From NCBI RefSeq assembly GCF_001667265.1, contig NZ_LZHW01000007.1, positions 82,645 through 146,644 on the forward strand: DNA of 64,000 bases. The letters are read 5' to 3'. The translations under genes and the position numbers were made by a program. Shown one piece after another: positions 34,264 to 43,131 of this stretch; within the stretch, counting starts at the first letter, position 1, and each line of letters starts with the position of its first letter. The notes under the pieces were generated by a model. The model saw only the letters and a list, made by a program, of their open reading frames with translations. It made no database searches and was not told the origin of the DNA. This stretch comes from Mycobacterium sp. ACS4331 (GTDB lineage Bacteria; Actinomycetota; Actinomycetes; Mycobacteriales; Mycobacteriaceae).

Positions 34264-35304
34264 GTGAACATGCGTGCCCTTCAAATCGTCGAACCCGGTC
34301 GAATCGAGGTTCGAGACGCCCCAGTGCCGGACATCGGACCGGGGGAGGTGCTGGTCAAGGTGGCCGGTGCCGGAGTCTGTCATTCCGATCTGCATCTCCT
34401 TGACCTTCCGGAATGGCCGCTGCTCAACATGACCCTCGGCCACGAGACCGCGGGACACGTGGCGGCGACCGGCCCGGGAGTCACTGGCTTCTCCGAGGGG
34501 GACGCCGTCCTGGTGGGCTTCGTGTGGTCGTGCGGAACATGTCGGGCGTGCATCGAAGGTCGTGACAATGTCTGCGTCGCGGCGGGACGGCTCTCGATGC
34601 CGCCGGCCCCCGGGATCAACTCGGACGGCGGCATGGCGGAGTACATCAAGACCGATGCGCGCCACCTGTACCCGCTCGGTGGACTCGACCCGACGAACGT
34701 CGCCCCCCTTGCAGACGCGGCGTTGACGCCGATGCACGCCGTCAACGGCGCCCGGCACCGGCTGACACCCGGAGGCACGGCCGTGGTGATCGGGGTGGGC
34801 GGACTCGGCCACATGGGCGTACAAATCCTGAAAGCCACCTCCGGGGTGAGGATCATCGCGGTCGACATCAACGCCTCGAAGCTCGACCACGCCCGGAACC
34901 TGGGGGCCGACGAGGTTCTCCTCAGCGGTCAGACGGCCGCGCGGCAGATCCTCGACCTGACTGGCGGGTACGGCGCCGATGCCGTGTTCGACTTCGTCGG
35001 TTCCCAGTCCTCGGTCGACTTGGCGACCGGTGTCGTCGCACCGGACGGCGCCCTGCGATTCGTCGGAATAGCCGGCGGCGGGTTCACCTACACCGCGGCG
35101 CCGTGGCCCACAACCGTCCCGTTCGGCGTGAGTGTCCGCAGCTCGTACGCGGGCACCAGGGTCGACCAGTATCAGGTGCTCGAACTGGCCAGGCTCGGGA
35201 TGATCTCGGTCGAGACGACGACCTATCCCTTGGAGCGGGCCGTCGAGGCGTTCGACGATCTGCGGTCGGGCGTGATCACCGGTCGTGCGGTTCTGGTGCC
35301 GTGA
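34264..35304 (+). CDS. Zinc-dependent alcohol dehydrogenase
   Basis: 346 aa, MDR family. Catalytic zinc ligands in GVCHSD and GHETAG; structural zinc Cys set in CGTCRACIEGRDNVC; NAD(P) motif VIGVGGLGHMGVQ with an acidic DIN after it, favouring NAD. It oxidises a secondary or primary alcohol. In this cluster the likely job is to turn the P450 product alcohol into the ketone that the Baeyer-Villiger enzyme needs. GTG 34264 with GGGAG close upstream; ATG two codons later (34270) is an alternative. Confidence 0.88.
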   Translation: MNMRALQIVEPGRIEVRDAPVPDIGPGEVLVKVAGAGVCHSDLHLLDLPEWPLLNMTLGHETAGHVAATGPGVTGFSEGDAVLVGFVWSCGTCRACIEGRDNVCVAAGRLSMPPAPGINSDGGMAEYIKTDARHLYPLGGLDPTNVAPLADAALTPMHAVNGARHRLTPGGTAVVIGVGGLGHMGVQILKATSGVRIIAVDINASKLDHARNLGADEVLLSGQTAARQILDLTGGYGADAVFDFVGSQSSVDLATGVVAPDGALRFVGIAGGGFTYTAAPWPTTVPFGVSVRSSYAGTRVDQYQVLELARLGMISVETTTYPLERAVEAFDDLRSGVITGRAVLVP

Positions 35305-35329
35305 CGTGTGTGCATGCCAGAGTCGGGGG

Positions 35330-36052
35330 TCATCTTTCGGACGCGGACTCCACATCGCCGGAACCGGTTGCGTTGCGGCGATACTCGATGAGCGAATCGG
35401 TGGTGCGTTGAATGTGGCACTCCAGTGACTTCGCCCCCGCCTCGGCGTCGCGAGCGAGGGCGAGCTCCATCAGCTCTCGATGTTCTGCCGCGATGTCTCT
35501 GCCGGCGTCGGCACCCAGGTGGCGAGACCAATGCAGGTAGAGCTCCGAACGGTCGCGGAGGGATGTCGCGACCGACTCCAGGTGGACATTCCCGCTGCCG
35601 GCGAGCAGGGCGACGTGGAACTCTCGGTGAACCGAGGCGAACTCTCGGGTGATCAGGCCGTCGGCGTCGTTCACCGGAGTCGACGCCAACCGGTGGTGAG
35701 CGGCGACGACCGCAGCCTCCCAGGCCAAGTCGCCGTTGGAGATCGATTCGCGCAAAGTGGCCGACTCGATGATGACGCGTGCGCGGGTCAGATCGGTGAG
35801 GTCGTCGGTGGACAACGACAGGGTGCTGAAGCCCCGCTGCGGATTCGCCTGCAGGAGACCCTGCTCGGCGAGACGGCCCATCGCTTCGCGGATGACCGAC
35901 AGGCTGACGTCGAATCGCTGGCTGTAGTCGACGAGCTTCAGCTTCGTCCCAGGAGGGATGCGGCCCGACAGAACCTCGTCACGGACGGCGTCGAAGACCT
36001 TCTCGGCGAGTGTCTGCTTGGCGGTTGGCTGCTTGGGGTTCGAGGGAGCCAT
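35330..36052 (-). CDS. GntR-family regulator, FadR/FCD subgroup
   Basis: 240 aa from ATG 36052 (249 from 36079). N-terminal winged helix (LAEKVFDAVRDEVLSGRIPPGTKL, VSLSVIREAMGRLAEQGLL) and an all-helical FCD ligand domain with the metal-binding Asp/His pattern (EFHVALL, AEHRELMELALARD). It is the only minus-strand gene in the catabolic cluster and is divergent from the flavin hydroxylase. It probably represses the lower-pathway genes from the palindromes in the shared gap and releases on a carboxylate intermediate. Confidence 0.87.
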   Translation of the reverse strand: MAPSNPKQPTAKQTLAEKVFDAVRDEVLSGRIPPGTKLKLVDYSQRFDVSLSVIREAMGRLAEQGLLQANPQRGFSTLSLSTDDLTDLTRARVIIESATLRESISNGDLAWEAAVVAAHHRLASTPVNDADGLITREFASVHREFHVALLAGSGNVHLESVATSLRDRSELYLHWSRHLGADAGRDIAAEHRELMELALARDAEAGAKSLECHIQRTTDSLIEYRRNATGSGDVESASER

Positions 36053-36098
36053 CCGCTCCACTCTACAGCGAGCGCCCATGAATCACGTTTTTCGGTGA

Positions 36099-36118
36099 AA
36101 TTTCGAAATTAAGCTTAA
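36099..36118. promoter_or_regulatory. Overlapping palindromes in the GntR/hydroxylase divergent gap
   Basis: AATTTCGAAATT (36099-36110) and TTAAGCTTAA (36109-36118) are perfect palindromes sharing two bases in an AT-rich patch. A TTGTAC/GTACAA-type GntR half-site (GTGTACAAC) follows at 36134-36142. The 153-base gap otherwise contains no ORF. Confidence 0.5.
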
Positions 36119-36205
36119 ATAGCGTAAAACTAGGTGTACAACGAATGATCGTCAGTCCCCCGCGGATGGACCTTGAGTTCGCCGCGAATCGAGATTGGAT
36201 TCGTC

Positions 36206-38005
36206 ATGTCTGACAGCACTGTTCCCGTACTCATCGTGGGAGGCGGCGGCGCCGGACTGTCCGCGTCGATGCTGCTCTCCACGCTGGGAGTCGGCTCGCT
36301 GCTGGTCAGCGCGCTTCCCACCACCTCAACGGTGCCGAAGGCCCACGTGTTGGGGCAGCGCACCATGGAGATCTACACCGAGGTCGGCGCCGCCGACGAG
36401 ATCTGTCGCCTCGGCACCCCCCAGGAGAACCTGGCGGCCACCGGTGTCTACGCCGCAGTGCGTGGCAGCAACCCGAACGCTGGCCGTGAGATCGGCAAGC
36501 TCGAACTCTGGGGTGCGGGATACCGCGACCCCGAGTACATCGACGCCAGCTCGTGCCCCACAGCCAATCTGCCCCAGATTCGCCTGGAGCCGATCCTTAA
36601 GGCGCGCGCCGAGGAGCTGAACCCGGGCGGCGTCCGCTTCCACCATGAACTCGTCGGCCTGGAGCAGGGGCCCGACGGGGTCCGCAGCACCATCCGGGAC
36701 CTGTCCACCGGAGCCGAGTATCAGGTCGACTCGCAGTACGTGATCGGCGCCGACGGCGGTCGGACGATCAACGGCATGCTGGGCATCACGCTTCAGGGCG
36801 AACGCGACATCCTGAGCATGGTCTCCGTGCACATGTCCGCGGACCTGTCCGGCGTGCTCGACGACGACTCCGTTCTGCTGCGGGCGCTGGTGAACCCCGA
36901 CCTCTACGGCGGCGCACTCAGCGGTGGCGTGATGTGCCCGATGGGCCCGGACAACTGGGGCACCAAGTCCGAGGAATGGGTCTTCCACATCGGCTACCCG
37001 TTCGGCGACCCTGACGCTGGCGACCGGGAGAAGGTCATCGACCGCATGAAGTCGCTGCTCGGACTGCCCGACCTCGACCCGGAGATCCACGCGGTCTCGG
37101 TGTGGACGATGGAAGGCGTCATCGCGGACCGCTTCCGAGTGGGGAGAGTGTTCATCGCCGGCGATGCCGCCCACAAGCACCCTCCCACAAGCGGTCTCGG
37201 TCTCAACTCCGCAGTTCACGACGTGCAGAACCTGTGCTGGAAACTCGCCGAAGTGCTGTCTGGGCGCGCTCGCGAGGCACTGCTGGATACCTACGAAATC
37301 GAGCGACGACCGGTGTTGGAGCGCAACATCGCCAACTCCGTGCGGTGCACTCGGAACCGGATCGCGTTCGAGGCCGCACTGGGGCTGTCTCCCGAGAAGT
37401 CGCCGGAGGAGAACTGGAGTGAGCTCGAGATCCTTTGGGACCAATCCCATCCGGAGCACAACGAGCGCGCGGACATCGTGAGCAACGCGCTGGCCACTCT
37501 GTCCGGCGAATTCCGGCACCACGGACTGGAATACGGCTTCACCCACACCTCGGATGCGGTCGTCGACGACGGCTCGCCGGCCCCTGTGGCCATTGACGAA
37601 ATAAGGCTGTACGAGCCGAGCACCAGGCCCGGGAGCCCGCTTCCGCACGCGATGGTCTCGCGGCGAGGCGAGGTCTTCCCGCTGCAGAACCTCGCCCACG
37701 GCGGGAAGTTCGTCCTGGTCGCGGGTGAGGACGGTGGGGCCTGGGTCGACGCGGCACGCAAGATTGCCGAAGGCACGGAGCTGCCCTTGGAGGCGGTGAC
37801 GGTGGGAGCCGACGACGCCGACCTGGTCGATGTGCGTTTCGCATGGCTGCGTAAGCGCGAGATCACCCGGCAGGGTGCTGTCCTGGTCCGTCCGGACCGG
37901 TTCATCGGATTCCGCAGCATCGGTGCGGTCGAAGACCCCGCGGCGGTTCTCCTTCAGGCCCTGCGTCAGATCCTGGCAAACAACGAACTGGGGACCGACA
38001 AGTGA
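36206..38005 (+). CDS. FAD-dependent aromatic hydroxylase (phenol 2-monooxygenase/TfdB-like)
   Basis: 599 aa, group A flavoprotein monooxygenase. FAD Rossmann VLIVGGGGAGLSASMLL (residues ~7-23), DG motif VIGADGGRT (~185), GD motif VFIAGDAAHKHPPTSGLGLN (~315-334), and a thioredoxin-like C-terminal domain from ~450. These enzymes add a hydroxyl ortho to a phenol using NAD(P)H. In context it would prepare the phenol released by the esterase for ring cleavage. ATG 36206 is preferred to an upstream in-frame ATG because homologues start near MSDSTVPVLIVGGG. Its stop overlaps the hydrolase gene. Confidence 0.88.
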   Translation: MSDSTVPVLIVGGGGAGLSASMLLSTLGVGSLLVSALPTTSTVPKAHVLGQRTMEIYTEVGAADEICRLGTPQENLAATGVYAAVRGSNPNAGREIGKLELWGAGYRDPEYIDASSCPTANLPQIRLEPILKARAEELNPGGVRFHHELVGLEQGPDGVRSTIRDLSTGAEYQVDSQYVIGADGGRTINGMLGITLQGERDILSMVSVHMSADLSGVLDDDSVLLRALVNPDLYGGALSGGVMCPMGPDNWGTKSEEWVFHIGYPFGDPDAGDREKVIDRMKSLLGLPDLDPEIHAVSVWTMEGVIADRFRVGRVFIAGDAAHKHPPTSGLGLNSAVHDVQNLCWKLAEVLSGRAREALLDTYEIERRPVLERNIANSVRCTRNRIAFEAALGLSPEKSPEENWSELEILWDQSHPEHNERADIVSNALATLSGEFRHHGLEYGFTHTSDAVVDDGSPAPVAIDEIRLYEPSTRPGSPLPHAMVSRRGEVFPLQNLAHGGKFVLVAGEDGGAWVDAARKIAEGTELPLEAVTVGADDADLVDVRFAWLRKREITRQGAVLVRPDRFIGFRSIGAVEDPAAVLLQALRQILANNELGTDK

Positions 38006-38868
38006 AATTCGCCAACTACGAAGGCCGCGCTGCTCTCACCGACGGGCAGCGTGCGATCTTCGTCTCCGAGGCCAGCAACGGCAGCTTCGCCGACGAACCC
38101 GAGCGGATCTTCCCGCAGTGGGAGGACTTCGTGTGCTGGGCTGCCGACGTCGACCCGAGCGACGGGTTCGCCGTCGACCCGGCCAGGCTGGGTGCGCCCT
38201 CGCCGCACCCGCGTCAGGTGTTCGCGATCGGGCTCAACTATGCCGACCACGCCAGGGAGAGCGGGGTCGATCTGCCGACCCAGCCGACCGTGTTCACGAA
38301 ATTCCCGACTTCAGTCACCGGGGCGCACAACGTGCTTGAGCTTCCCACCGACACAGTCGATTTCGAGGCGGAACTGGTCGCTGTGATCGGCACCCACGCC
38401 CATCGGGTCGCCGAGGAGGACGGGTGGGATCACATCGCCGGACTCACTGTCGGCCAAGACATCTCGGAGCGAACGCGGCAGCTGGCGGGTCCTGCACCGC
38501 AGTTCTCCCTGGGCAAGTCCTTCCCGAACTTCTCGCCCACCGGGCCGTGGCTGGTCACCGTGGACGAATTGAAGGATCGCGACCGCCTCGACGTCGGCTG
38601 TTCGGTGAACGGGACTGTGATGCAGAACGGCAACACCGTCCAACTGATCTTCTCGATCCCTCGACTTGTCGCCGAACTGTCGGAAGTGGTGCCGCTTCTG
38701 CCGGGAGACCTGATCTTCACGGGCACCCCCGCCGGGGTCGGTGGAGCCCGCAAGCCGCCTGTCTACCTGCGCAACGGTGACGTCCTCACCACCTGGGTCG
38801 ACGGTATCGGCACCATCACCTCCACCTGCCGCCCCGGCACACCGTACCCCTCCCGCAACCACGCCTGA
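38002..38868 (+). CDS. Fumarylacetoacetate hydrolase family protein
   Basis: 288 aa. FAH fold residues ~70-285: AIGLNYADHARE, metal ligands in DFEAELVAVIG and GQDISERTRQ, SLGKSFPNFSPTGPWLV, and LLPGDLIFTGTPAGVG. Family members hydrolyse C-C bonds of beta-diketones or act as hydratases/decarboxylases late in aromatic degradation. GTG start overlaps the hydroxylase stop (GTGA). It would process the ring-cleavage product of the adjacent dioxygenase. Confidence 0.88.
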   Translation: MKFANYEGRAALTDGQRAIFVSEASNGSFADEPERIFPQWEDFVCWAADVDPSDGFAVDPARLGAPSPHPRQVFAIGLNYADHARESGVDLPTQPTVFTKFPTSVTGAHNVLELPTDTVDFEAELVAVIGTHAHRVAEEDGWDHIAGLTVGQDISERTRQLAGPAPQFSLGKSFPNFSPTGPWLVTVDELKDRDRLDVGCSVNGTVMQNGNTVQLIFSIPRLVAELSEVVPLLPGDLIFTGTPAGVGGARKPPVYLRNGDVLTTWVDGIGTITSTCRPGTPYPSRNHA

Positions 38869-38882
38869 TCAGGAGTCAAACA

Positions 38883-39806
38883 ATGGCATTGCATCGGCTC
38901 GGACGTCTCACCATCGGAGTGCCCAACGTCGCCGAAACCGCGGCCTACTACCAGGAGTTCGGTCTGACTCCGCTGGGGGACAACAGTTTCGCCACAACCG
39001 ATGGAGGTGAGCAGCTTCGCCTCATGCATGCACCGCGTCGTCAGGTTGTCGAGATCACCATCGGCGCAGCGGACCGGGACGACATCGGACGGATCAGTCG
39101 TCAACTGCAGAGCCTGGGCGTCGACTGCACGGTGACGGGCGACCGGATCGAGGCTCGTGAGCCCATTGCCGGCTTCACCGCCGTCGTCGAGGTCATGCCG
39201 ACGCTGGATCAGGACCCAGTGCCGCCGACGCCGTACAACGGCCCGGGACGGATCGACCGCGGAAGTGGCCGGGCGCCGGGCATTCTGAGGGAGGGGCCCG
39301 TCAAGCCCCGCAAGCTCGGTCACTTCGTGATCGGCTCCACCGACCAGGAGGCCACCCAGAGGTTCTTCACCGACGGTCTCGGCCTCAAGATCAGTGACGT
39401 CATCCCGTCGGTCGCCGCCTTCATGCGGTGCTCCACCGACCACCACAACATCCTGGTGCAGCAGGCGCCGGTCAACTTCCTGCACCACACCTCGTGGCAA
39501 CTCGACGACATCGACGAGATCGGCCGGGGTGCGATGTCGATGCTGGAGAAGGACCCAGCGCGTCACGTCTGGGGTCTGGGTCGGCACCACGTGGGTTCGA
39601 ACTTCTTCTGGTACCTGCGGGATCCGGCGGGGAACTTCTCCGAGTACTACTCGGATCTCGACTGCATCGTCGACGACGCGCTGTGGGAGCCCGGCGTATG
39701 GGACGGCGCCCAGAGCCTGTTCAACTGGGGGCCACCGCCACCGCCGTCTTTCGTCATGCCCGAGGATCTGGCCGCACACATGACTGGATCGCACAGTGGC
39801 GCCTGA
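38883..39806 (+). CDS. Extradiol-type dioxygenase, two VOC domains
   Basis: 307 aa. Two vicinal-oxygen-chelate domains (~1-120 and ~138-275). The second keeps the 2-His-1-Glu iron site: His in RKLGHFVIGS, His in LHHTSWQLDD, Glu in NFSEYYSD, with the family Tyr close by. It should cleave a catechol- or hydroquinone-type ring next to a hydroxyl. ATG 38883 follows CAGGAG by several bases. It overlaps the next gene by 11 bases. Confidence 0.85.
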   Translation: MALHRLGRLTIGVPNVAETAAYYQEFGLTPLGDNSFATTDGGEQLRLMHAPRRQVVEITIGAADRDDIGRISRQLQSLGVDCTVTGDRIEAREPIAGFTAVVEVMPTLDQDPVPPTPYNGPGRIDRGSGRAPGILREGPVKPRKLGHFVIGSTDQEATQRFFTDGLGLKISDVIPSVAAFMRCSTDHHNILVQQAPVNFLHHTSWQLDDIDEIGRGAMSMLEKDPARHVWGLGRHHVGSNFFWYLRDPAGNFSEYYSDLDCIVDDALWEPGVWDGAQSLFNWGPPPPPSFVMPEDLAAHMTGSHSGA

Positions 39807-41754
39807 TGCGTCGCAGCCGCTGTGGACGCCTTCGGCGGAGCTGGTCCGCGACTGCGAGCTGACCCGCTATCTGTCCTGGTTGGCCACCGAGCGGGGGTGG
39901 AAGTTCAGCGACTACCGGCAACTGTGGCAGTGGTCGACGACCGAACTGGACCAGTTCTGGCTGTCGGTGCGCGACTTCTTCGAACTCGACATCACCGACC
40001 CGGTCAGGGTGCTCGATGAGACGGCCGGGATGCCGAGAGTGACATGGTTCGACGGCGCCACCACGAACTACGCGGCCAACGCGCTCCAGCACTGCACAAA
40101 TGACGTTGCGGTGAAGTCCCTGAACGAGAGTGGCGAACTGACCACGATGACCGGGAACGAGTTGCGCCATGCCGTGGGCGCTCTTACGCACTGGTTTCGG
40201 GAGCAGGGCATCGTCGCCGGCGACCGCATCGTCGCCTACCTGCCCAACATCGCTCAGGCCGTGGTCAGCATGCTCGCCGCGGCGTCGGTCGGTGCGGTGT
40301 GGGCGGCATGCGCGCAGGAGTACTCAGCCGAAGGCGCGGCGGATCGCTTCGCTCAGCTCGAACCGAAGATCCTGATCACCACCGACGGCTACCATCACGG
40401 CGGCAAGCGCTTTGATCGTCGGCAGGCGGCTGAGGATCTCGCCCGGAAGCTGGAATCCGTGCACACCGTGGTGTGGGTCGACAACCTGGGGCTTCTCGAA
40501 TCGCCCACCGCAATCCGCTATGCCGACATCGTCGCCCAGGGCCGTGAGCCGGAGTTCACCCCCGTGGACTTCAATCACCCGCTGTGGGTGCTGTTCTCCT
40601 CGGGGACGACGGGTCGGCCCAAGGGGATCGTGCACAGCCATGGTGGAATCGCACTGGAGCACACCAAGTTCCTGGCGCTGCACGCCAACCTGACTCCTGG
40701 TTCGATGTTCCTGTGGCTGGCCACGCCCAGTTGGATGGTGTGGAACGTCCAGGTGTCGGGTCTGCTCTGCGGGGCGACGATCGCCACCTATGACGGAAGT
40801 CCCGCCTGGCCCGATGCAGGCCAACTCTGGCGCATCGCCGAGCGTTTAGAACTCGATTTCCTCGGAACGAGCGCCGCCGGCCTGATCGCTGCGCAGAAGC
40901 TCGCGACCCCGCCCCGCGAGGTGGCACCCGGACTGCGCTTGACCTCGATAGGCAGCACCGGCTCGCCGCTGCCGCCCAGCACAGCCGCCTGGGTGCAGGG
41001 GCACCTCCCCGACGTCTGGCTCGCTTCGGCGAGCGGGGGGACCGACATCTGTTCGGCGTTCGCGGGTGGTGTTCCCACCGAGCCCGTGTTCGCAGACCAG
41101 ATTCAGGGACCGCTGCTGGGTGTGCGTCTGGAGGCGTGGGACGAACACGGGCAGCCCGTCGTCGGCCAGACCGCCGAAATGGTTGTCACACGCCCCATGC
41201 CGTCGATGCCGATCTGCTTCTGGCAGGACCCGCAGTACATCAAGTACATCGACGCATATTTCGATCAGTTCCCCGGCGTCTGGCGGCACGGGGACTGGAT
41301 CACCGTGACGGAAGGCGGAGGCATCGTGGTCCACGGGCGTTCCGACGCCACGATGAACCGGCAGGGCGTCCGTATCGGCAGCGGTGAGATCTACGAAGTG
41401 GTCGAACATCTCGACGGTGTCCGCGACTGCCTCATCGTGGGTGTGGAACTGCCGGACGGCGGCTACTGGATGCCGCTGTTCGCGGTCCCGGCGGACGCCG
41501 TCACAGACGAACACGAGTTCTCCCAGAGTATTCGGGCAGCGATCCGCGCCGGTGCCAGTCCCCGGCATGTGCCGGACGAGGTGATCCTGGTCAGCGCCCT
41601 GCCGCACACCCGCACCGGCAAGAAACTCGAGGTTCCCGTCAAACGAATCCTGCAGGGCGCCGCCCCTGCTTCGGTGGTCAGTCCACAGGCCGTCGACGAT
41701 TTCGAGGCCCTCAGCCAGTTCGTGATGCTGCGACCGGCCCTGCGCAGCAGGTGA
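39796..41754 (+). CDS. Acetoacetyl-CoA synthetase (AACS-type acyl-CoA ligase)
   Basis: 652 aa, full AACS length. AMP-binding signature FSSGTTGRPKGIVHSHGG (~residues 270-287), ASGGTDICSAF, GWHGDW-like GVWRHGDWI, and C-terminal PHTRTGKKLEVPVK with the catalytic Lys. The N-terminal ~60 residues have the AACS-specific W-rich helix region. It activates acetoacetate, or a related keto acid, to its CoA ester. This fits as the last step after FAH-type cleavage, which can release acetoacetate. GTG start overlaps the dioxygenase gene. Confidence 0.88.
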   Translation: MAPDASQPLWTPSAELVRDCELTRYLSWLATERGWKFSDYRQLWQWSTTELDQFWLSVRDFFELDITDPVRVLDETAGMPRVTWFDGATTNYAANALQHCTNDVAVKSLNESGELTTMTGNELRHAVGALTHWFREQGIVAGDRIVAYLPNIAQAVVSMLAAASVGAVWAACAQEYSAEGAADRFAQLEPKILITTDGYHHGGKRFDRRQAAEDLARKLESVHTVVWVDNLGLLESPTAIRYADIVAQGREPEFTPVDFNHPLWVLFSSGTTGRPKGIVHSHGGIALEHTKFLALHANLTPGSMFLWLATPSWMVWNVQVSGLLCGATIATYDGSPAWPDAGQLWRIAERLELDFLGTSAAGLIAAQKLATPPREVAPGLRLTSIGSTGSPLPPSTAAWVQGHLPDVWLASASGGTDICSAFAGGVPTEPVFADQIQGPLLGVRLEAWDEHGQPVVGQTAEMVVTRPMPSMPICFWQDPQYIKYIDAYFDQFPGVWRHGDWITVTEGGGIVVHGRSDATMNRQGVRIGSGEIYEVVEHLDGVRDCLIVGVELPDGGYWMPLFAVPADAVTDEHEFSQSIRAAIRAGASPRHVPDEVILVSALPHTRTGKKLEVPVKRILQGAAPASVVSPQAVDDFEALSQFVMLRPALRSR

Positions 41755-41797
41755 TCTCGGCGCAGTGCCCGCCAACATTCACCGATAGGAGACCACA

Positions 41798-42655
41798 ATG
41801 ATCGTCATCACCGGAGCCTCCGGACAGCTCGGGCGGCTCGTCATCGAAACCGTCCTGGAGAAGGGGTATGAGGCGGGCGACATCGTCGCGGCTGCGCGCA
41901 CCCCGGAGAAGGCGGCCGATCTCGCCGATCGGGGAGTGCAGGTACGGTTCACGGACTACGACGAACCAGACACGCTGGCCCGTGCATTCGACGGCGCCGA
42001 CAAGGTGTTGCTGGTCTCCGGGAATGATCCGGTTCGGAGGGTTTCGCAGCACCGTGCGGTGGTTGATGCCGCTGCAGCGGCCGGCGTCGGCCTGCTGGTG
42101 TACACGAGCTTCCTGCATGCGGATTCAGCGCCGCTCGCGCTGGCTCCCGACCACAAGGTCACTGAGGAGTACATCCGCGACTCGTTGGTTCCCTTCAGCA
42201 TCCTGCGCAATGGGCAGTACACCGAAAACGTGTTCCCCGCGGTACACCAGGCGCTGCAGGCGGGGGTGATCCTCGGTTCAGCACGCGATGGGCGCACCGC
42301 CTCGGCAGCTCGCGCGGACTACGCGGCCGCCGCTGCCGCTGTTCTGACCGGAGACGGCCATGAGAACACGGCCTACGAGCTCACCGGCGACACCGCGTGG
42401 AGCCGAGCCGAACTCGCTGCAATGGTGACCGAACTGTCTGGGAAGACGATCGTCTACCAGGACCTGCCCTCCGACGAGTACGCGAAGATTCTGTGCGGAG
42501 CTGGGCTGCCGGAGCCGGTGGCCGACCTGTTCGCCCGGACGGACGTGGACATCGCCGACGGCTACTTTGCCGAGACGACGGGTGAGCTCTCCCGTCTGAT
42601 CGGGCGTCCCACCACGACTCTGCGTGAGAGCCTGCTGGCGTCGGTCGGGAACTGA
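41798..42655 (+). CDS. NmrA-like / QorB-type NAD(P)H reductase
   Basis: 285 aa atypical SDR. N-terminal VITGASGQLGRLV (GxxGxxG), a Rossmann core, SFLHADSAP, FSILRNGQYTENVFP and LTGDTAWSRAELA are typical of the YtfG/QorB quinone reductase and NmrA group. It may reduce a quinone formed by autoxidation of the hydroxylated ring, or act as a redox sensor. TAGGAG lies eight bases before the ATG. Last plus-strand gene of the catabolic cluster; it converges on rnhA with a 7-base gap. Confidence 0.82.
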   Translation: MIVITGASGQLGRLVIETVLEKGYEAGDIVAAARTPEKAADLADRGVQVRFTDYDEPDTLARAFDGADKVLLVSGNDPVRRVSQHRAVVDAAAAAGVGLLVYTSFLHADSAPLALAPDHKVTEEYIRDSLVPFSILRNGQYTENVFPAVHQALQAGVILGSARDGRTASAARADYAAAAAAVLTGDGHENTAYELTGDTAWSRAELAAMVTELSGKTIVYQDLPSDEYAKILCGAGLPEPVADLFARTDVDIADGYFAETTGELSRLIGRPTTTLRESLLASVGN

Positions 42656-42662
42656 CTCTCTA

Positions 42663-43127
42663 TCAGTAGGAGACAGCCGACCCGCTGACCGCCTGCTCCA
42701 GCCCGCGGGTGGCCAGCTGGTCGGCCAGTTCGTTGTCGGCGATGCCTGCGTGGCCTTTGACCCAGAACCATTCGACTTGGTGCCTCGCGCAGGCCGCCTG
42801 CAGGCGCTGCCAGAGGTCGACGTTCTTCACCGGCTGCTTGGCGGCCGTCAGCCAGCCGTTGCGTTCCCAGCCGAACACCCACTTCGTGATGCCGTTGCGG
42901 ACGTAGGTGCTGTCGGTGTGCAGATACACCAGCACCGGCCGGGTCAACGCTTCGAGCGCCATGATCGGCGCCATCAGTTCCATCCGGTTGTTGCTGGTGG
43001 CGCCGGGTTCGCCGCCGAACATCTCGCGCACGTGGTCGCGGTGCCGCAGCACCGCGCCCCAACCGCCGGGTCCGGGATTTGGTCGGCAGCCGCCATCGGT
43101 GTGGATGATGACGGGATCGGTGTCCAT
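42663..43127 (-). CDS. rnhA: Ribonuclease HI
   Basis: 154 aa. Acidic catalytic residues in [18 protein letters not shown] (Asp10), NRMELMAPI (Glu), LHTDSTYV (Asp) and DNELADQLA (Asp), plus the VKGHAG His loop. It cleaves the RNA strand of RNA:DNA hybrids. A TATTCT hexamer lies eight bases before the ATG, inside the end of the adjacent VOC gene. Confidence 0.95.
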   Translation of the reverse strand: MDTDPVIIHTDGGCRPNPGPGGWGAVLRHRDHVREMFGGEPGATSNNRMELMAPIMALEALTRPVLVYLHTDSTYVRNGITKWVFGWERNGWLTAAKQPVKNVDLWQRLQAACARHQVEWFWVKGHAGIADNELADQLATRGLEQAVSGSAVSY

Positions 43128-43131
43128 GGAC

